From contig JALEZW010000046.1 of NCBI GenBank assembly GCA_022772675.1, forward strand, positions 109,411 through 173,410: a stretch of 64,000 bases of DNA, in the 5' to 3' direction. Position numbers and translations under genes: made by a program. This DNA comes from Agathobacter sp. (GTDB lineage: Bacteria > Bacillota > Clostridia > Lachnospirales > Lachnospiraceae). Shown piece after piece: positions 52,622-61,037 of this stretch. The notes under the pieces are model-generated. The model worked only from the letters and a program-made list of their open reading frames with translations. It was not told the DNA's origin and ran no database searches. How positions within the stretch are numbered: the first letter of the stretch is position 1; each line of letters begins with the position of its first letter.

Positions 52622-53191
52622 ATGAAAGATAAAAATTATAAAGCGATTATAGAGGGAATTCTTTTTTCCATGGGAGAATCCGTGGAACTGGAAAAAATCG
52701 CTTCCGTTATAGAGCTGGATAAAAAGAAGACAAAAGCACTGATTGAGGAGATGCGGAAGGAATGGGATGATGAGGGACGCGGAGTGTCCATTATGGAACT
52801 GGACGGTTCCTATCAGATGTGTACCAGACCGGAAATTTATGAATACCTGATCAAGATTGCGAAACAGCCGAAAAAACGTGTGCTCACCGATGTCCTTTTA
52901 GAAACATTATCCATCATTGCCTACAAGCAGCCTGTGACTAAAATGGAAATTGAAAAAATACGTGGGGTGTCTTCGGATCATGCAGTCAATAAACTGGTGG
53001 AATATAATCTGGTCTGCGAACTGGGCAGACTGGATGCTCCGGGACGTCCGCTTTTATTTGGGACAACGGAGGAATTCCTAAGAAGTTTCGGAGTACAGTC
53101 TATTGATGAGCTTCCGGTTTTGAGTCCGGTACAGGTGGAGGAATTTAAACAGGAGGCAGAGGAAGAGATGCATGTGAAACTGGATCTCTAA
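52622..53191 (+). CDS. scpB: Segregation and condensation protein B
   Basis: 189-residue winged-helix partner of ScpA. Motifs: IEGILFSMGESVELEKIA, VSIMELDGSYQMCTRPE, LETLSIIAYKQPVTKMEIEK (in parts) and GRPLLFGTTEEFLRSFG. Follows scpA by 27 bp; SD is weak (GAAGTAA). Confidence 0.95.
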   Translation: MKDKNYKAIIEGILFSMGESVELEKIASVIELDKKKTKALIEEMRKEWDDEGRGVSIMELDGSYQMCTRPEIYEYLIKIAKQPKKRVLTDVLLETLSIIAYKQPVTKMEIEKIRGVSSDHAVNKLVEYNLVCELGRLDAPGRPLLFGTTEEFLRSFGVQSIDELPVLSPVQVEEFKQEAEEEMHVKLDL

Positions 53192-53210
53192 AGCTTTTGT
53201 ATTGGATTAA

Positions 53211-53252
53211 ATGAGGGAAAAATACCTTTTGTCCCTAATCTCATGAATATCA
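53211..53252 (+). repeat. Palindromic hairpin element, second copy
   Basis: ATGAGGGAAAAATACC (53211-53226) with TTTTGTCCCTAATCTCATGA (53227-53246). Related to the element at 9791-9824; the closing pairs are GGGA/TCCC here and GGGT/ACCC there, a compensating change. Confidence 0.6.
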
Positions 53253-53260
53253 GAGGATAA

Positions 53261-53304
53261 AATAATCATATACATAAAATAAAAAATGTATATGGTTATT
53301 TTTT
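53261..53304 (+). terminator. Terminator-like hairpin abutting the next start codon
   Basis: AATAATCATATACAT (53261-53275) with ATGTATATGGTTATT (53286-53300), one or two G-U pairs, then T4 that runs directly into the ATG at 53305. Ends scpB transcription or controls the DD-carboxypeptidase gene. Confidence 0.75.
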
Positions 53305-54534
53305 ATGGAAAAAAAGAATCGTTTATTAGAAAAAATGGCAGTGTTTTTTTGCTGCTGCCTGATTGCTGTAAATATGGTAAATACTGTTAAAGCAGAGGAA
53401 ATCAAAGAACCGGAGGAAAGCAGTTTTTATTCTAAAGCATGCGCCATGACAGATGGCGACAGCAATCGCCTTTTGTATGGAAAGAATGAGACTCAAAAGC
53501 TGTCGAATGCCAGTACAACAAAGATATTGACCTGTATTCTTGCCATGGAAAACTGCAGTATGGATGAAGTGGTGACATTCAGTGCAAAAGCGGCAGCCCA
53601 GCCCAAGGTTCATCTGGGAACAAAAGAGGGAGAGCAGTTTTATATGAGGGATCTGCTTTACGGGCTGATGCTTGAATCTTATAATGACTGTGCCTATGCC
53701 ATTGCAGAACACGTGGGAGGATCGGTGGAAAAGTTTGCGGAAATGATGAATGAGAAGGCCGGGGAGATTGGGTGCACAGACAGCCATTTTGTGACTCCAA
53801 ACGGGCTGGATGATAAGGACAGTGGAGGAACTCATCATACAACCGCCTATGACCTTTGTAAAATTATGGGATACTGTGCATGGAAATCGCCCCAGAGTAA
53901 GCAGTTTCTTACGCTTACCCAGACAAGAAGCCACAGCTTTAACAGCCTTTCCGGAACAGGATATGCGGTATCAAATAAAAATGCATTTTTAGATATGATG
54001 GATCATGTGATTACCGGAAAAACAGGTTTTACGGCAAAGGCCGGTTACTGCTATGTGGCAGCATTGGAAGAGGGGGGCAGACGCTATGCCATTGCACTCT
54101 TAGCCTGCGGATGGCCAAATCATAAGACTTACCGCTGGGAAGATGCAAAAGATCTTTTTTCTTACGGGATGGATTCCTTTCATCTCTACCGTGGGACGGA
54201 GGAAAGCCTGAAAACAGAACCGGTATCCATTGCCGGAGGCATGAGGGAACAAACATTAAAGGAGTGGAGCACTCATGCAAGCCTGCCTCTGTCAATTGAT
54301 GGGAAAGTAAAAGAACTTACTTTTTTAAAGGCAGACTGGGAAAATGGCGAGATGAAAAAGACCATGGAACTGCCTTATCATCTGCCTATAAAAAAGGGGC
54401 AGAAGCTGGGGACGATTTCCTATTGCATTGAGGGGAGAGAAATATATTCCTGCAGTATCTGTGCAGGAGAAGATGTGAAAAAATGGGATTTTTTGTCCTT
54501 TGTAAAAGTATTATGGGAGGAATTTCTTCTATAA
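53305..54534 (+). CDS. dacF: D-alanyl-D-alanine carboxypeptidase (DacF-like, S11)
   Basis: A 409-residue low-molecular-weight penicillin-binding protein that removes the terminal D-Ala of peptidoglycan stem peptides. Signal sequence about 1-30 (AVFFCCCLIAVNMVNTVKA), then the acyl-enzyme motifs Ser70-T-T-Lys73, Ser125-Y-N127 (S-x-N) and Lys239-T-G241. C-terminal domain from about 290 and a hydrophobic, probably amphipathic end (WDFLSFVKVLWEEFLL). No SD directly before ATG 53305; AGAGGA lies upstream of the hairpin at 53252-53257. M11 is an alternative start, also without SD. Confidence 0.92.
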   Translation: MEKKNRLLEKMAVFFCCCLIAVNMVNTVKAEEIKEPEESSFYSKACAMTDGDSNRLLYGKNETQKLSNASTTKILTCILAMENCSMDEVVTFSAKAAAQPKVHLGTKEGEQFYMRDLLYGLMLESYNDCAYAIAEHVGGSVEKFAEMMNEKAGEIGCTDSHFVTPNGLDDKDSGGTHHTTAYDLCKIMGYCAWKSPQSKQFLTLTQTRSHSFNSLSGTGYAVSNKNAFLDMMDHVITGKTGFTAKAGYCYVAALEEGGRRYAIALLACGWPNHKTYRWEDAKDLFSYGMDSFHLYRGTEESLKTEPVSIAGGMREQTLKEWSTHASLPLSIDGKVKELTFLKADWENGEMKKTMELPYHLPIKKGQKLGTISYCIEGREIYSCSICAGEDVKKWDFLSFVKVLWEEFLL

Positions 54535-54582
54535 AATAGGAAAATAGTCATAAAAATATAGTGAAAATTTTAACAATTTGTG

Positions 54583-54611
54583 TTGAAATGGTGCCTGAAA
54601 TGTTATACAAT
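54583..54611 (+). promoter_or_regulatory. Promoter of the Na+ decarboxylase operon
   Basis: TTGAAA at 54583-54588 and TACAAT at 54606-54611, 17-bp spacer. A perfect 12-bp palindrome, TGTCATATGACA (54645-54656), lies between it and the SD and may be an operator. Confidence 0.7.
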
Positions 54612-54682
54612 ACAAACTAGCGGAAATTTTTATTTTTTAAAGTGTGTCATATGACATGCAATATAGAGATGGAGGGCACAAA

Positions 54683-56119
54683 ATGAGTAGTAACAATGAA
54701 AACTTGGCAATGCAGCGTATTGCTAAGTTGGTCGACGAGAACAGTTTTATGGAAATCGGTTCTCTCGTAACAGCACGCAGCACAGATTTTAATCTCACGG
54801 CTGAAAAATCCCCTTCGGATGGCGTCATTACAGGTCATGGTCTGATTGACGGCAATCTGGTATTTATTTACAGCCAGGATGCTTCCGTTTTAAATGGAAC
54901 AATCGGGGAGATGCATGCAAAGAAGATTGCGTCTGTGTATGACATGGCAATGAAGATGGGAGCACCGGTGATTGGTCTTATCGATTGCGGTGGTATCAGA
55001 CTTCAGGAGTCGGTAGATGCATTGGATGGGTTTGGAACTATTTATGCAAAGGAAGTTGCAGCTTCCGGTCTTGTTCCGCAGATTTGTGGTGTATTTGGCA
55101 ATTGTGGCGGAGGTCTTTCCGTTGTCCCGGCACTTTGCGATTTTGCTTTTATTGAGGAAAACAAAGGGCGTATGTTTGTAAATCCTCCGGATGCCATTGA
55201 GGGCAACCGTGTGGAGAAATGTGATACAGCAAGCGGCGCATTCCAGAGCGAAAACAGCGGATGCGTTGATTTCGTTGGTTCTGAGGATGAAATTATGGCA
55301 CAGATCCGTGAGCTGGTATGCATGCTTCCAGGTAACAGTGAGGGTGACGTTTATACGGATACCTGCGAGGATGATTTAAATCGTGCCTGCGAGAGCATGG
55401 AAAATATGAAGGGAGATCCGAGATATCTGTTATCCCAGATTTCCGATAACAACGTATTCTTTGAGACAAAGGCTGACTATGCAAAGAATATGGTGACAGG
55501 TCTGATTAAGTTAAACGGCATGACAGTTGGTGCCGTGGCAAACTGCAGCGAGGTTTATGATGCAGATGGAAATAAGACAGAGACCTTTGACTTATCTCTT
55601 ACTGCAAGAGGATGCAATAAGGCAGCTGATTTTGTACAGTTCTGTGATGCATTCTCAATTCCGGTACTTACAATTACAAATGTGAATGGATTCAAGAACT
55701 GCATGTGCTCTGAGAAGAATCTGGCAAAGGCTCTGGCAAGAATGACTTATGCATTCGCAAATGCCACCTGTGCAAAGGTAAACCTGATTACCGGAGAAGC
55801 TTATGGAAGTTCTTATGTGTTTATGAATTCCAAGTCTATCGGTGCAGATCTGGTATATGCATGGTCTGATGCCAAGATTGGTACTATGGAGCCAACCCTT
55901 GCAGCAAAGATTCTCTATCCGGATGCAAAGGCGGAGGAAATCAAAGAAAAGGCAGCTGATTTTGAAAAACTTCAGGATTCCGCTGCTTCTGCAGCAGCCA
56001 GAGGCTATGTTGACCGTCTGATCGATCCGGCAGACACAAGAAAATACCTGGTAGCTGCATTTGAAATGCTCTACACAAAATATGTGCATGAGACAGAAAA
56101 GAAACACGGTACCAAGTAG
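54683..56119 (+). CDS. mmdA: Biotin-dependent carboxyltransferase subunit (MmdA/12S-like)
   Basis: A 478-residue crotonase-fold carboxyl transferase, the subunit acting on acyl-CoA substrates (methylmalonyl-CoA, propionyl-CoA) in decarboxylases and transcarboxylase. Two halves: N-terminal with RIAKLVDENSFMEIGSLV, PSDGVITGHGLIDG, GAPVIGLIDCGGIRLQESV and FGNCGGGLSVVPALCDF; C-terminal with FVQFCDAFSIPVLTITNV and AYGSSYVFMNSKSIGADLVYAW. Start at ATG 54683 with SD GGAGGG; an ATG 13 codons upstream lacks an SD. First gene of the operon; acyl specificity is inferred. Confidence 0.88.
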   Translation: MSSNNENLAMQRIAKLVDENSFMEIGSLVTARSTDFNLTAEKSPSDGVITGHGLIDGNLVFIYSQDASVLNGTIGEMHAKKIASVYDMAMKMGAPVIGLIDCGGIRLQESVDALDGFGTIYAKEVAASGLVPQICGVFGNCGGGLSVVPALCDFAFIEENKGRMFVNPPDAIEGNRVEKCDTASGAFQSENSGCVDFVGSEDEIMAQIRELVCMLPGNSEGDVYTDTCEDDLNRACESMENMKGDPRYLLSQISDNNVFFETKADYAKNMVTGLIKLNGMTVGAVANCSEVYDADGNKTETFDLSLTARGCNKAADFVQFCDAFSIPVLTITNVNGFKNCMCSEKNLAKALARMTYAFANATCAKVNLITGEAYGSSYVFMNSKSIGADLVYAWSDAKIGTMEPTLAAKILYPDAKAEEIKEKAADFEKLQDSAASAAARGYVDRLIDPADTRKYLVAAFEMLYTKYVHETEKKHGTK

Positions 56120-56133
56120 AAAGGTGAAGTTTT

Positions 56134-56919
56134 ATGAGAAAGAAAATTGCTTTGGCACTCAGCATGATCATGATGGTTCTGCTGCTTGGTGCCTGCGGAA
56201 AAGACCCGACTACCGTGGATTACAATGGCAAATCCTATGAGGATCTGAAGTCTGAAATGGACATCACTGTTCAAAGAACAGAATATCTCATAGAATTGTT
56301 AGCACAGAACGGTATCGATTCTGTTAGTAGTCTTTCGGACTATGAAAAGGAATCTCTGATTCAGCAGGGAGTTTCTGAAACTCAGATTGAAGCTTCTCAG
56401 AAATGGGAAGAAATGCAAGAAGAGTTTGGTAAAGTAAAAAAAATAGATGAAGATACTTTTAAGGTTACAAAGTCCGGGAAAACATTAACGACAGATATGA
56501 CAATTGCATTTGCCAAAAAAGATGTCAATTTCGAGGTAGTCTATGATTATTATTCCATGGATATTACCGGTATTTCGGTAGATCCGATTTATTCACTGGG
56601 CGAAAAGATGCAGAAGGCAGGACTCAATACGGTGATTTCCATGTCCGTTGTATTTGCTGTCCTGATTTTAATCAGCCTTTTGATTTCCTGCTTTAATATT
56701 TTCCCTTATCTCGAAAAGAAGAAAGCAGAGAAAAAAGCAGCTGCAGTCCCACAGACAGTGCCTGAGGCGGTTACAGAAGTACCGGAAGCCCCGGTTACTC
56801 CGGCACCGGCGGTACAGACTGATGATACAGAACTTATTGCTGTTATTGCAGCCGCAATCGCAGCAGATACCGGAACTTCTACCAGCGATTTTGTAGTTCG
56901 TTCCATTAACAGAAGATAG
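56134..56919 (+). CDS. oadG: OadG-family Na+-pump decarboxylase gamma subunit with lipoprotein-like N-terminus
   Basis: A 261-residue protein with a lipobox-like signal (LLLGACG, residues 16-22), an extracytoplasmic domain of about 145 residues, one membrane helix (about 170-192, TVISMSVVFAVLILISLLISC), an Ala/Pro/Glu-rich linker and a C-terminal OadG-like tail. OadG proteins assemble and anchor the decarboxylase complex. The large N-terminal domain is much bigger than the short standard OadG; Clostridia often have this form. Downstream gene encodes the biotin carrier. Confidence 0.82.
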   Translation: MRKKIALALSMIMMVLLLGACGKDPTTVDYNGKSYEDLKSEMDITVQRTEYLIELLAQNGIDSVSSLSDYEKESLIQQGVSETQIEASQKWEEMQEEFGKVKKIDEDTFKVTKSGKTLTTDMTIAFAKKDVNFEVVYDYYSMDITGISVDPIYSLGEKMQKAGLNTVISMSVVFAVLILISLLISCFNIFPYLEKKKAEKKAAAVPQTVPEAVTEVPEAPVTPAPAVQTDDTELIAVIAAAIAADTGTSTSDFVVRSINRR

Positions 56920-56944
56920 TATAAAATTTAGGAGGATCATATTC

Positions 56945-57307
56945 ATGAAGAATTATACAATTACCGTAAATGGTAACGTTTATGATGTAACAGTAGAAGA
57001 GACCGGAAGCAGCACAGGAACAGCAGCACCGAGACGTGCCGCAGCAGCTGCAGCAGCACCGGCTGCAAAACCGGCAACCGCTCAGGGTGCAGGCAGCATT
57101 AAGATTGAGGCTGGAGCCGCAGGTAAAGTATTTAAGATTGAGAAGAATGTTGGAGATGCCGTAAAGAAGGGTGATACCGTTCTTGTTCTGGAAATCATGA
57201 AGATGGAGACACCGGTTGTTGCACCGGAAGACGGAACGGTTGCAAGTATTGATGTTGCAGTCGGAGATGCTGTAGAGTCCGGCGCATTACTTGCTACATT
57301 AGACTAA
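56945..57307 (+). CDS. Biotin carboxyl carrier protein of the decarboxylase complex
   Basis: 120 residues. Short N-terminal strand region (NYTITVNGNVYDVTVEE), Ala/Pro-rich flexible linker (about 22-50), and a biotinyl domain with the biotin-accepting lysine in LEIMKMETPVVAPEDGTV. Carries carboxyl groups between the carboxyltransferases and OadB. SD AGGAGGAT before ATG 56945. Confidence 0.94.
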   Translation: MKNYTITVNGNVYDVTVEETGSSTGTAAPRRAAAAAAAPAAKPATAQGAGSIKIEAGAAGKVFKIEKNVGDAVKKGDTVLVLEIMKMETPVVAPEDGTVASIDVAVGDAVESGALLATLD

Positions 57308-57325
57308 TCCAAGGAGGAAAACACA

Positions 57326-58474
57326 GTGAGTTATGTAGGTGAAACTTTAAATAACCTCCTACATCAGACAGCTTTCTTTAACCTGACATGGGGAAACTAT
57401 GTAATGATCTTAGTAGCATTTGTTTTCCTGTTTCTGGCAATTAAGAAAGGTTTTGAGCCATTACTGTTAGTTCCGATTGCATTCGGAATGCTGCTTGTCA
57501 ATATCTATCCGGATATTATTGCAAGCCCGGAGCAGACAAGCAACGGTGTGGGCGGTTTACTTTACTATTTTTATCAGTTGGACGAGTGGTCTATCTTACC
57601 ATCCCTGATTTTCCTTGGCGTTGGTGCGATGACTGACTTTGGACCACTTATTGCAAATCCAATCAGCTTTTTGATGGGAGCGGCTGCGCAGTTCGGTATT
57701 TTCAGCGCATACTTCCTTGCAATTCTCTTTGGATTTAATGATAAGGCGGCTGCCGCGGTATCTATTATCGGTGGTGCAGATGGACCGACATCCATTTTCC
57801 TTGCAGGTAAGCTTGGACAGACGGGACTGATGGGCCCGATTGCCGTTGCAGCATATTCATATATGGCTCTTGTTCCGATTATTCAGCCTCCGATTATGAA
57901 GGCCCTTACTACAAAGAAGGAACGTGCCATTAAGATGAAAAACCTTCGTCCGGTCAGCAAACTGGAGAAGATTTTATTCCCCATCGTTGTTACCGTAGTT
58001 GTCTGTGTACTGCTTCCTACTACAGCACCGCTTGTGGGAATGCTGATGCTTGGTAACCTTTTCCGTGAATCCGGAGTGGTTCGCCAGCTGCAGGAGACAG
58101 CCAGCAATGCACTGATGTATATCGTTGTTATTTTACTTGGTACCTCTGTCGGTGCTACGACAAGTGCAGATGCATTCTTAAACTGGAGTACCATCAAGAT
58201 TGTTGTATTAGGACTTGTTGCATTTATGGTAGGTACAGCTGCCGGTGTATTATTTGGTAAGCTGTTATGTCTGATTACCAAGGGCAAGATTAATCCTCTG
58301 ATCGGTTCTGCCGGTGTTTCAGCGGTTCCTATGGCGGCCCGTGTATCCCAGAAAGTTGGTGCAGAGGAAGATCCTACGAATTTCCTTCTTATGCATGCAA
58401 TGGGACCAAACGTTGCCGGTGTTATCGGTACAGCCGTTGCGGCAGGATGCTTCATGGCAATCTTTGGAATTTAG
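57326..58474 (+). CDS. oadB: Na+-transporting decarboxylase beta subunit (OadB family), GTG start
   Basis: A 382-residue polytopic membrane protein that decarboxylates carboxybiotin and pumps Na+. Conserved features: [16 protein letters not shown] (ion-site motif), [14 protein letters not shown] and the C-terminal [15 protein letters not shown]. Begins with GTG at 57326 after SD AAGGAGGA; no ATG fits. Its presence makes the complex an energy-conserving pump rather than a purely soluble transcarboxylase. Confidence 0.94.
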   Translation: MSYVGETLNNLLHQTAFFNLTWGNYVMILVAFVFLFLAIKKGFEPLLLVPIAFGMLLVNIYPDIIASPEQTSNGVGGLLYYFYQLDEWSILPSLIFLGVGAMTDFGPLIANPISFLMGAAAQFGIFSAYFLAILFGFNDKAAAAVSIIGGADGPTSIFLAGKLGQTGLMGPIAVAAYSYMALVPIIQPPIMKALTTKKERAIKMKNLRPVSKLEKILFPIVVTVVVCVLLPTTAPLVGMLMLGNLFRESGVVRQLQETASNALMYIVVILLGTSVGATTSADAFLNWSTIKIVVLGLVAFMVGTAAGVLFGKLLCLITKGKINPLIGSAGVSAVPMAARVSQKVGAEEDPTNFLLMHAMGPNVAGVIGTAVAAGCFMAIFGI

Positions 58475-58500
58475 TGATTTGATATTTTAGGAGGATAATC

Positions 58501-59922
58501 ATGGCAGAAGTAAAGGCAAAGCCTATTAAAATTACCGAAACAATCTTACGTGATGCACATCAGTCAATGATTGCCACACGTATGACAACAGAGCAGATGC
58601 TTCCGATTGTTGATAAGATGGACAAGGTTGGCTACAATGCAGTAGAGTGCTGGGGAGGAGCTACCTTCGATGCATCTCTTCGTTTCCTGAAAGAGGATCC
58701 CTGGGATCGTCTTCGTAAATTAAGAGATGGTTTTAAGAATACAAAGCTTCAGATGTTATTCAGAGGACAGAATATCTTAGGATACCGTCCATATGCAGAT
58801 GATGTGGTTGAATATTTCGTACAGAAGTCCATTGCAAACGGTATCGATATTATTCGAATCTTTGACTGTTTAAATGATCTTCGTAATCTTCAGACTGCTG
58901 TTACAGCAGCCAATAAAGAAAAGGGACATGCCCAGGTTGCATTATCCTACACCTTAGGAGATGCCTATACTCTGGATTACTGGGTAGATATGGCTAAGCG
59001 TGTGGAGGATATGGGAGCAAATTCTTTATGTATCAAGGATATGGCAGGTCTTCTGGTTCCCTATAAGGCAGATGAGCTTGTCCGTGCTCTGAAAGAGGCT
59101 GTTGATATTCCAATCGAGCTGCATACCCATTATACATCCGGTGTGGCATCTATGACTTATTTAAAAGCTGTAGAGGCAGGTGTTGATATCATTGATACTG
59201 CAATGTCTCCATTCGCACTGGGTACCAGCCAGCCGGCCACAGAGGTTATGGTTGAAACCTTTAAGGGTACACCATATGATACCGGACTGGATCAGAATCT
59301 CCTGGCTGAGATTGCAGATTACTTCCGTCCGATGAGAGACGAAGCACTGGAGAGTGGATTATTGAATCCAAAGGTATTAGGTGTCAATATCCAGACACTT
59401 CGTTATCAGGTACCTGGTGGTATGTTGTCCAACATGCTTTCACAGCTCAAGGAGCAGGGAGCTGAGGATAAGTACGAGGAAGTGCTTAAGGAAGTACCGA
59501 GAGTTCGTAAGGATCTGGGTGAGCCGCCGCTTGTTACACCATCTTCACAGATTGTAGGAACACAGGCAGTATTCAATGTCCTGATGGGGGAAAGATACAA
59601 GGTTGCTACCCAGGAGACCAAGGGAATTCTGGAAGGAAAGTATGGCCAGACTGTAAAGCCATTCAATCAGGAAGTGGTTGATAAGGTATTAAATCAGGAG
59701 GAAAAAGATTCTGCAATTACCTGCCGTCCTGCAGATTTGCTGGAGCCGGAGCTGGATAAGATTGAGGCTGAAATGAAGCAGTACAAGCAGCAGGATGAGG
59801 ATGTGCTTACCTATGCACTGTTCCCACAGGTTGCTACAGACTTCTTCAAGTATCGTGAGGCACAGCAGACCGGTGTGGATGCAAAGACAGCAGATTCTAA
59901 GAATGGCGCATATCCGGTATAA
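58501..59922 (+). CDS. oadA: Oxaloacetate decarboxylase alpha / transcarboxylase 5S-type subunit
   Basis: A 473-residue carboxyltransferase of the OadA/PycB/5S family. TIM barrel with metal/biotin site: ETILRDAHQSMIATRM, NAVECWGGATFD, MLFRGQNILGY, FDCLNDLRN, IELHTHYTSGVASM; conserved helical domain follows. It lacks the C-terminal biotinyl domain present in many OadA, consistent with the separate carrier protein upstream. Transfers carboxyl between oxaloacetate/pyruvate and biotin. SD AGGAGGAT before ATG 58501. Confidence 0.93.
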   Translation: MAEVKAKPIKITETILRDAHQSMIATRMTTEQMLPIVDKMDKVGYNAVECWGGATFDASLRFLKEDPWDRLRKLRDGFKNTKLQMLFRGQNILGYRPYADDVVEYFVQKSIANGIDIIRIFDCLNDLRNLQTAVTAANKEKGHAQVALSYTLGDAYTLDYWVDMAKRVEDMGANSLCIKDMAGLLVPYKADELVRALKEAVDIPIELHTHYTSGVASMTYLKAVEAGVDIIDTAMSPFALGTSQPATEVMVETFKGTPYDTGLDQNLLAEIADYFRPMRDEALESGLLNPKVLGVNIQTLRYQVPGGMLSNMLSQLKEQGAEDKYEEVLKEVPRVRKDLGEPPLVTPSSQIVGTQAVFNVLMGERYKVATQETKGILEGKYGQTVKPFNQEVVDKVLNQEEKDSAITCRPADLLEPELDKIEAEMKQYKQQDEDVLTYALFPQVATDFFKYREAQQTGVDAKTADSKNGAYPV

Positions 59923-59979
59923 TAGAATGTTACAGGAGTTGTAATTTGTGCTTTTCGGAAGAAAATAAACAAAATTTTG

Positions 59980-60010
59980 AAGGAACGCATCCCATGATGC
60001 GTTCCTTTTT
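59980..60010 (+). terminator. Terminator of the decarboxylase operon
   Basis: AAGGAACGCATC (59980-59991) with GATGCGTTCCTTTTT (59996-60010), 4-nt loop. Strong. Confidence 0.93.
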
Positions 60011-60020
60011 GCATAAAACC

Positions 60021-60048
60021 TTGCAAAATTTTCCCAAAGTGATACAAT
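60021..60048 (+). promoter_or_regulatory. Promoter of the RpiR-family gene
   Basis: TTGCAA at 60021-60026 and TACAAT at 60043-60048, 16-bp spacer. Confidence 0.65.
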
Positions 60049-60107
60049 CAAAGTTGTGTCTGTACAGTAAAGGATTCAGACATAAGTTTGAGTAGATAAG
60101 AGGAAAA

Positions 60108-61037
60108 ATGATGGCAAATACAAATGATCTGCTGAATCGGATTAATAACTGCTACAGTTCCATGAGTAAGGGACAGAAGCTTTTGGCAACCTATATTACA
60201 GATAATTATGACAAGGCTGTTTTTTTGACAGCGGCAAAGATGGGGGAGACCGTTGGAGTCAGTGAATCCACGGTTGTACGTTTTGCAACATGTCTTGGCT
60301 ATAAGGGGTATCCGGAGTTTCAGCGCGCCCTGGAGGAACTGGTAAGGAATAAATTAAATTCTGTGCAGCGGATGGAGGTAACATATGGAAGAATCAGCCA
60401 GTCCAAAATTCTGGAGACCGTTCTTTCTTCTGATGCAGATAAGATTAAGACAACACTGGAAAAAATAGATCATAATGCCTTTGAGGTTGCAGTTTCAACC
60501 ATTTTAGAGGCAAAAAATATCTATATTGTTGGAATCAGAAGCTGTGCACCTCTTGCCAGCTTTTTGGGATTTTACCTGAATCTGATGTTTGACAATGTAA
60601 GGCTGTTAACCACAAACAGTTCCAGCGAACTGTTTGAGCAGATGGTACGAATCGGAAAAGATGATGTGATCATTGGAATCAGCTTTCCACGGTATTCAAT
60701 GCGGACATTAAAGGCATTAGAGTTTGCTAATAATCGGAGTGCAAAGGTCATCACCCTTACAGACAGTGTGCATTCCCCCATGAATCTCTATTCCTCCTGC
60801 AACCTGATTGCAGACAGTGATATGGCATCTATTGTGGATTCTCTTGTGGCACCGCTTTCCGTCATCAATGCGCTGGTTGTGGCTCTGTGTATGAAAAAAC
60901 AGAAGGAAGTGGCAGGAACACTGACCATGCTGGAGGATATCTGGGATGAGTACCAGGTCTATGAAAATGATGAGATTAACTATATTGATGATTCCATCAA
61001 GGCACACTATGCAAAGTTAGAGGATACAGACGAATGA
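60108..61037 (+). CDS. MurR/RpiR-family transcriptional regulator
   Basis: A 309-residue regulator: N-terminal HTH_6 domain (MSKGQKLLATYITDNYDKA, VGVSESTVVRFATCLGYKGYPEF in parts) and C-terminal SIS sugar-phosphate domain (about 125-265; IYIVGIRSCAPLASFLGF, DDVIIGISFPRYSMRTL). Ligand would be a sugar phosphate, but no sugar genes are near. Two adjacent ATGs (60108 and 60111) follow SD AGAGGA; either could be used. Stop overlaps the next start as ATGA. Confidence 0.92.
   Translation: MMANTNDLLNRINNCYSSMSKGQKLLATYITDNYDKAVFLTAAKMGETVGVSESTVVRFATCLGYKGYPEFQRALEELVRNKLNSVQRMEVTYGRISQSKILETVLSSDADKIKTTLEKIDHNAFEVAVSTILEAKNIYIVGIRSCAPLASFLGFYLNLMFDNVRLLTTNSSSELFEQMVRIGKDDVIIGISFPRYSMRTLKALEFANNRSAKVITLTDSVHSPMNLYSSCNLIADSDMASIVDSLVAPLSVINALVVALCMKKQKEVAGTLTMLEDIWDEYQVYENDEINYIDDSIKAHYAKLEDTDE

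Noticed and set aside
53276..53290. A-rich stretch before dacF as a UP element or promoter
   Set aside because: It is the loop of an inverted repeat and no -35/-10 pair with proper spacing was found.
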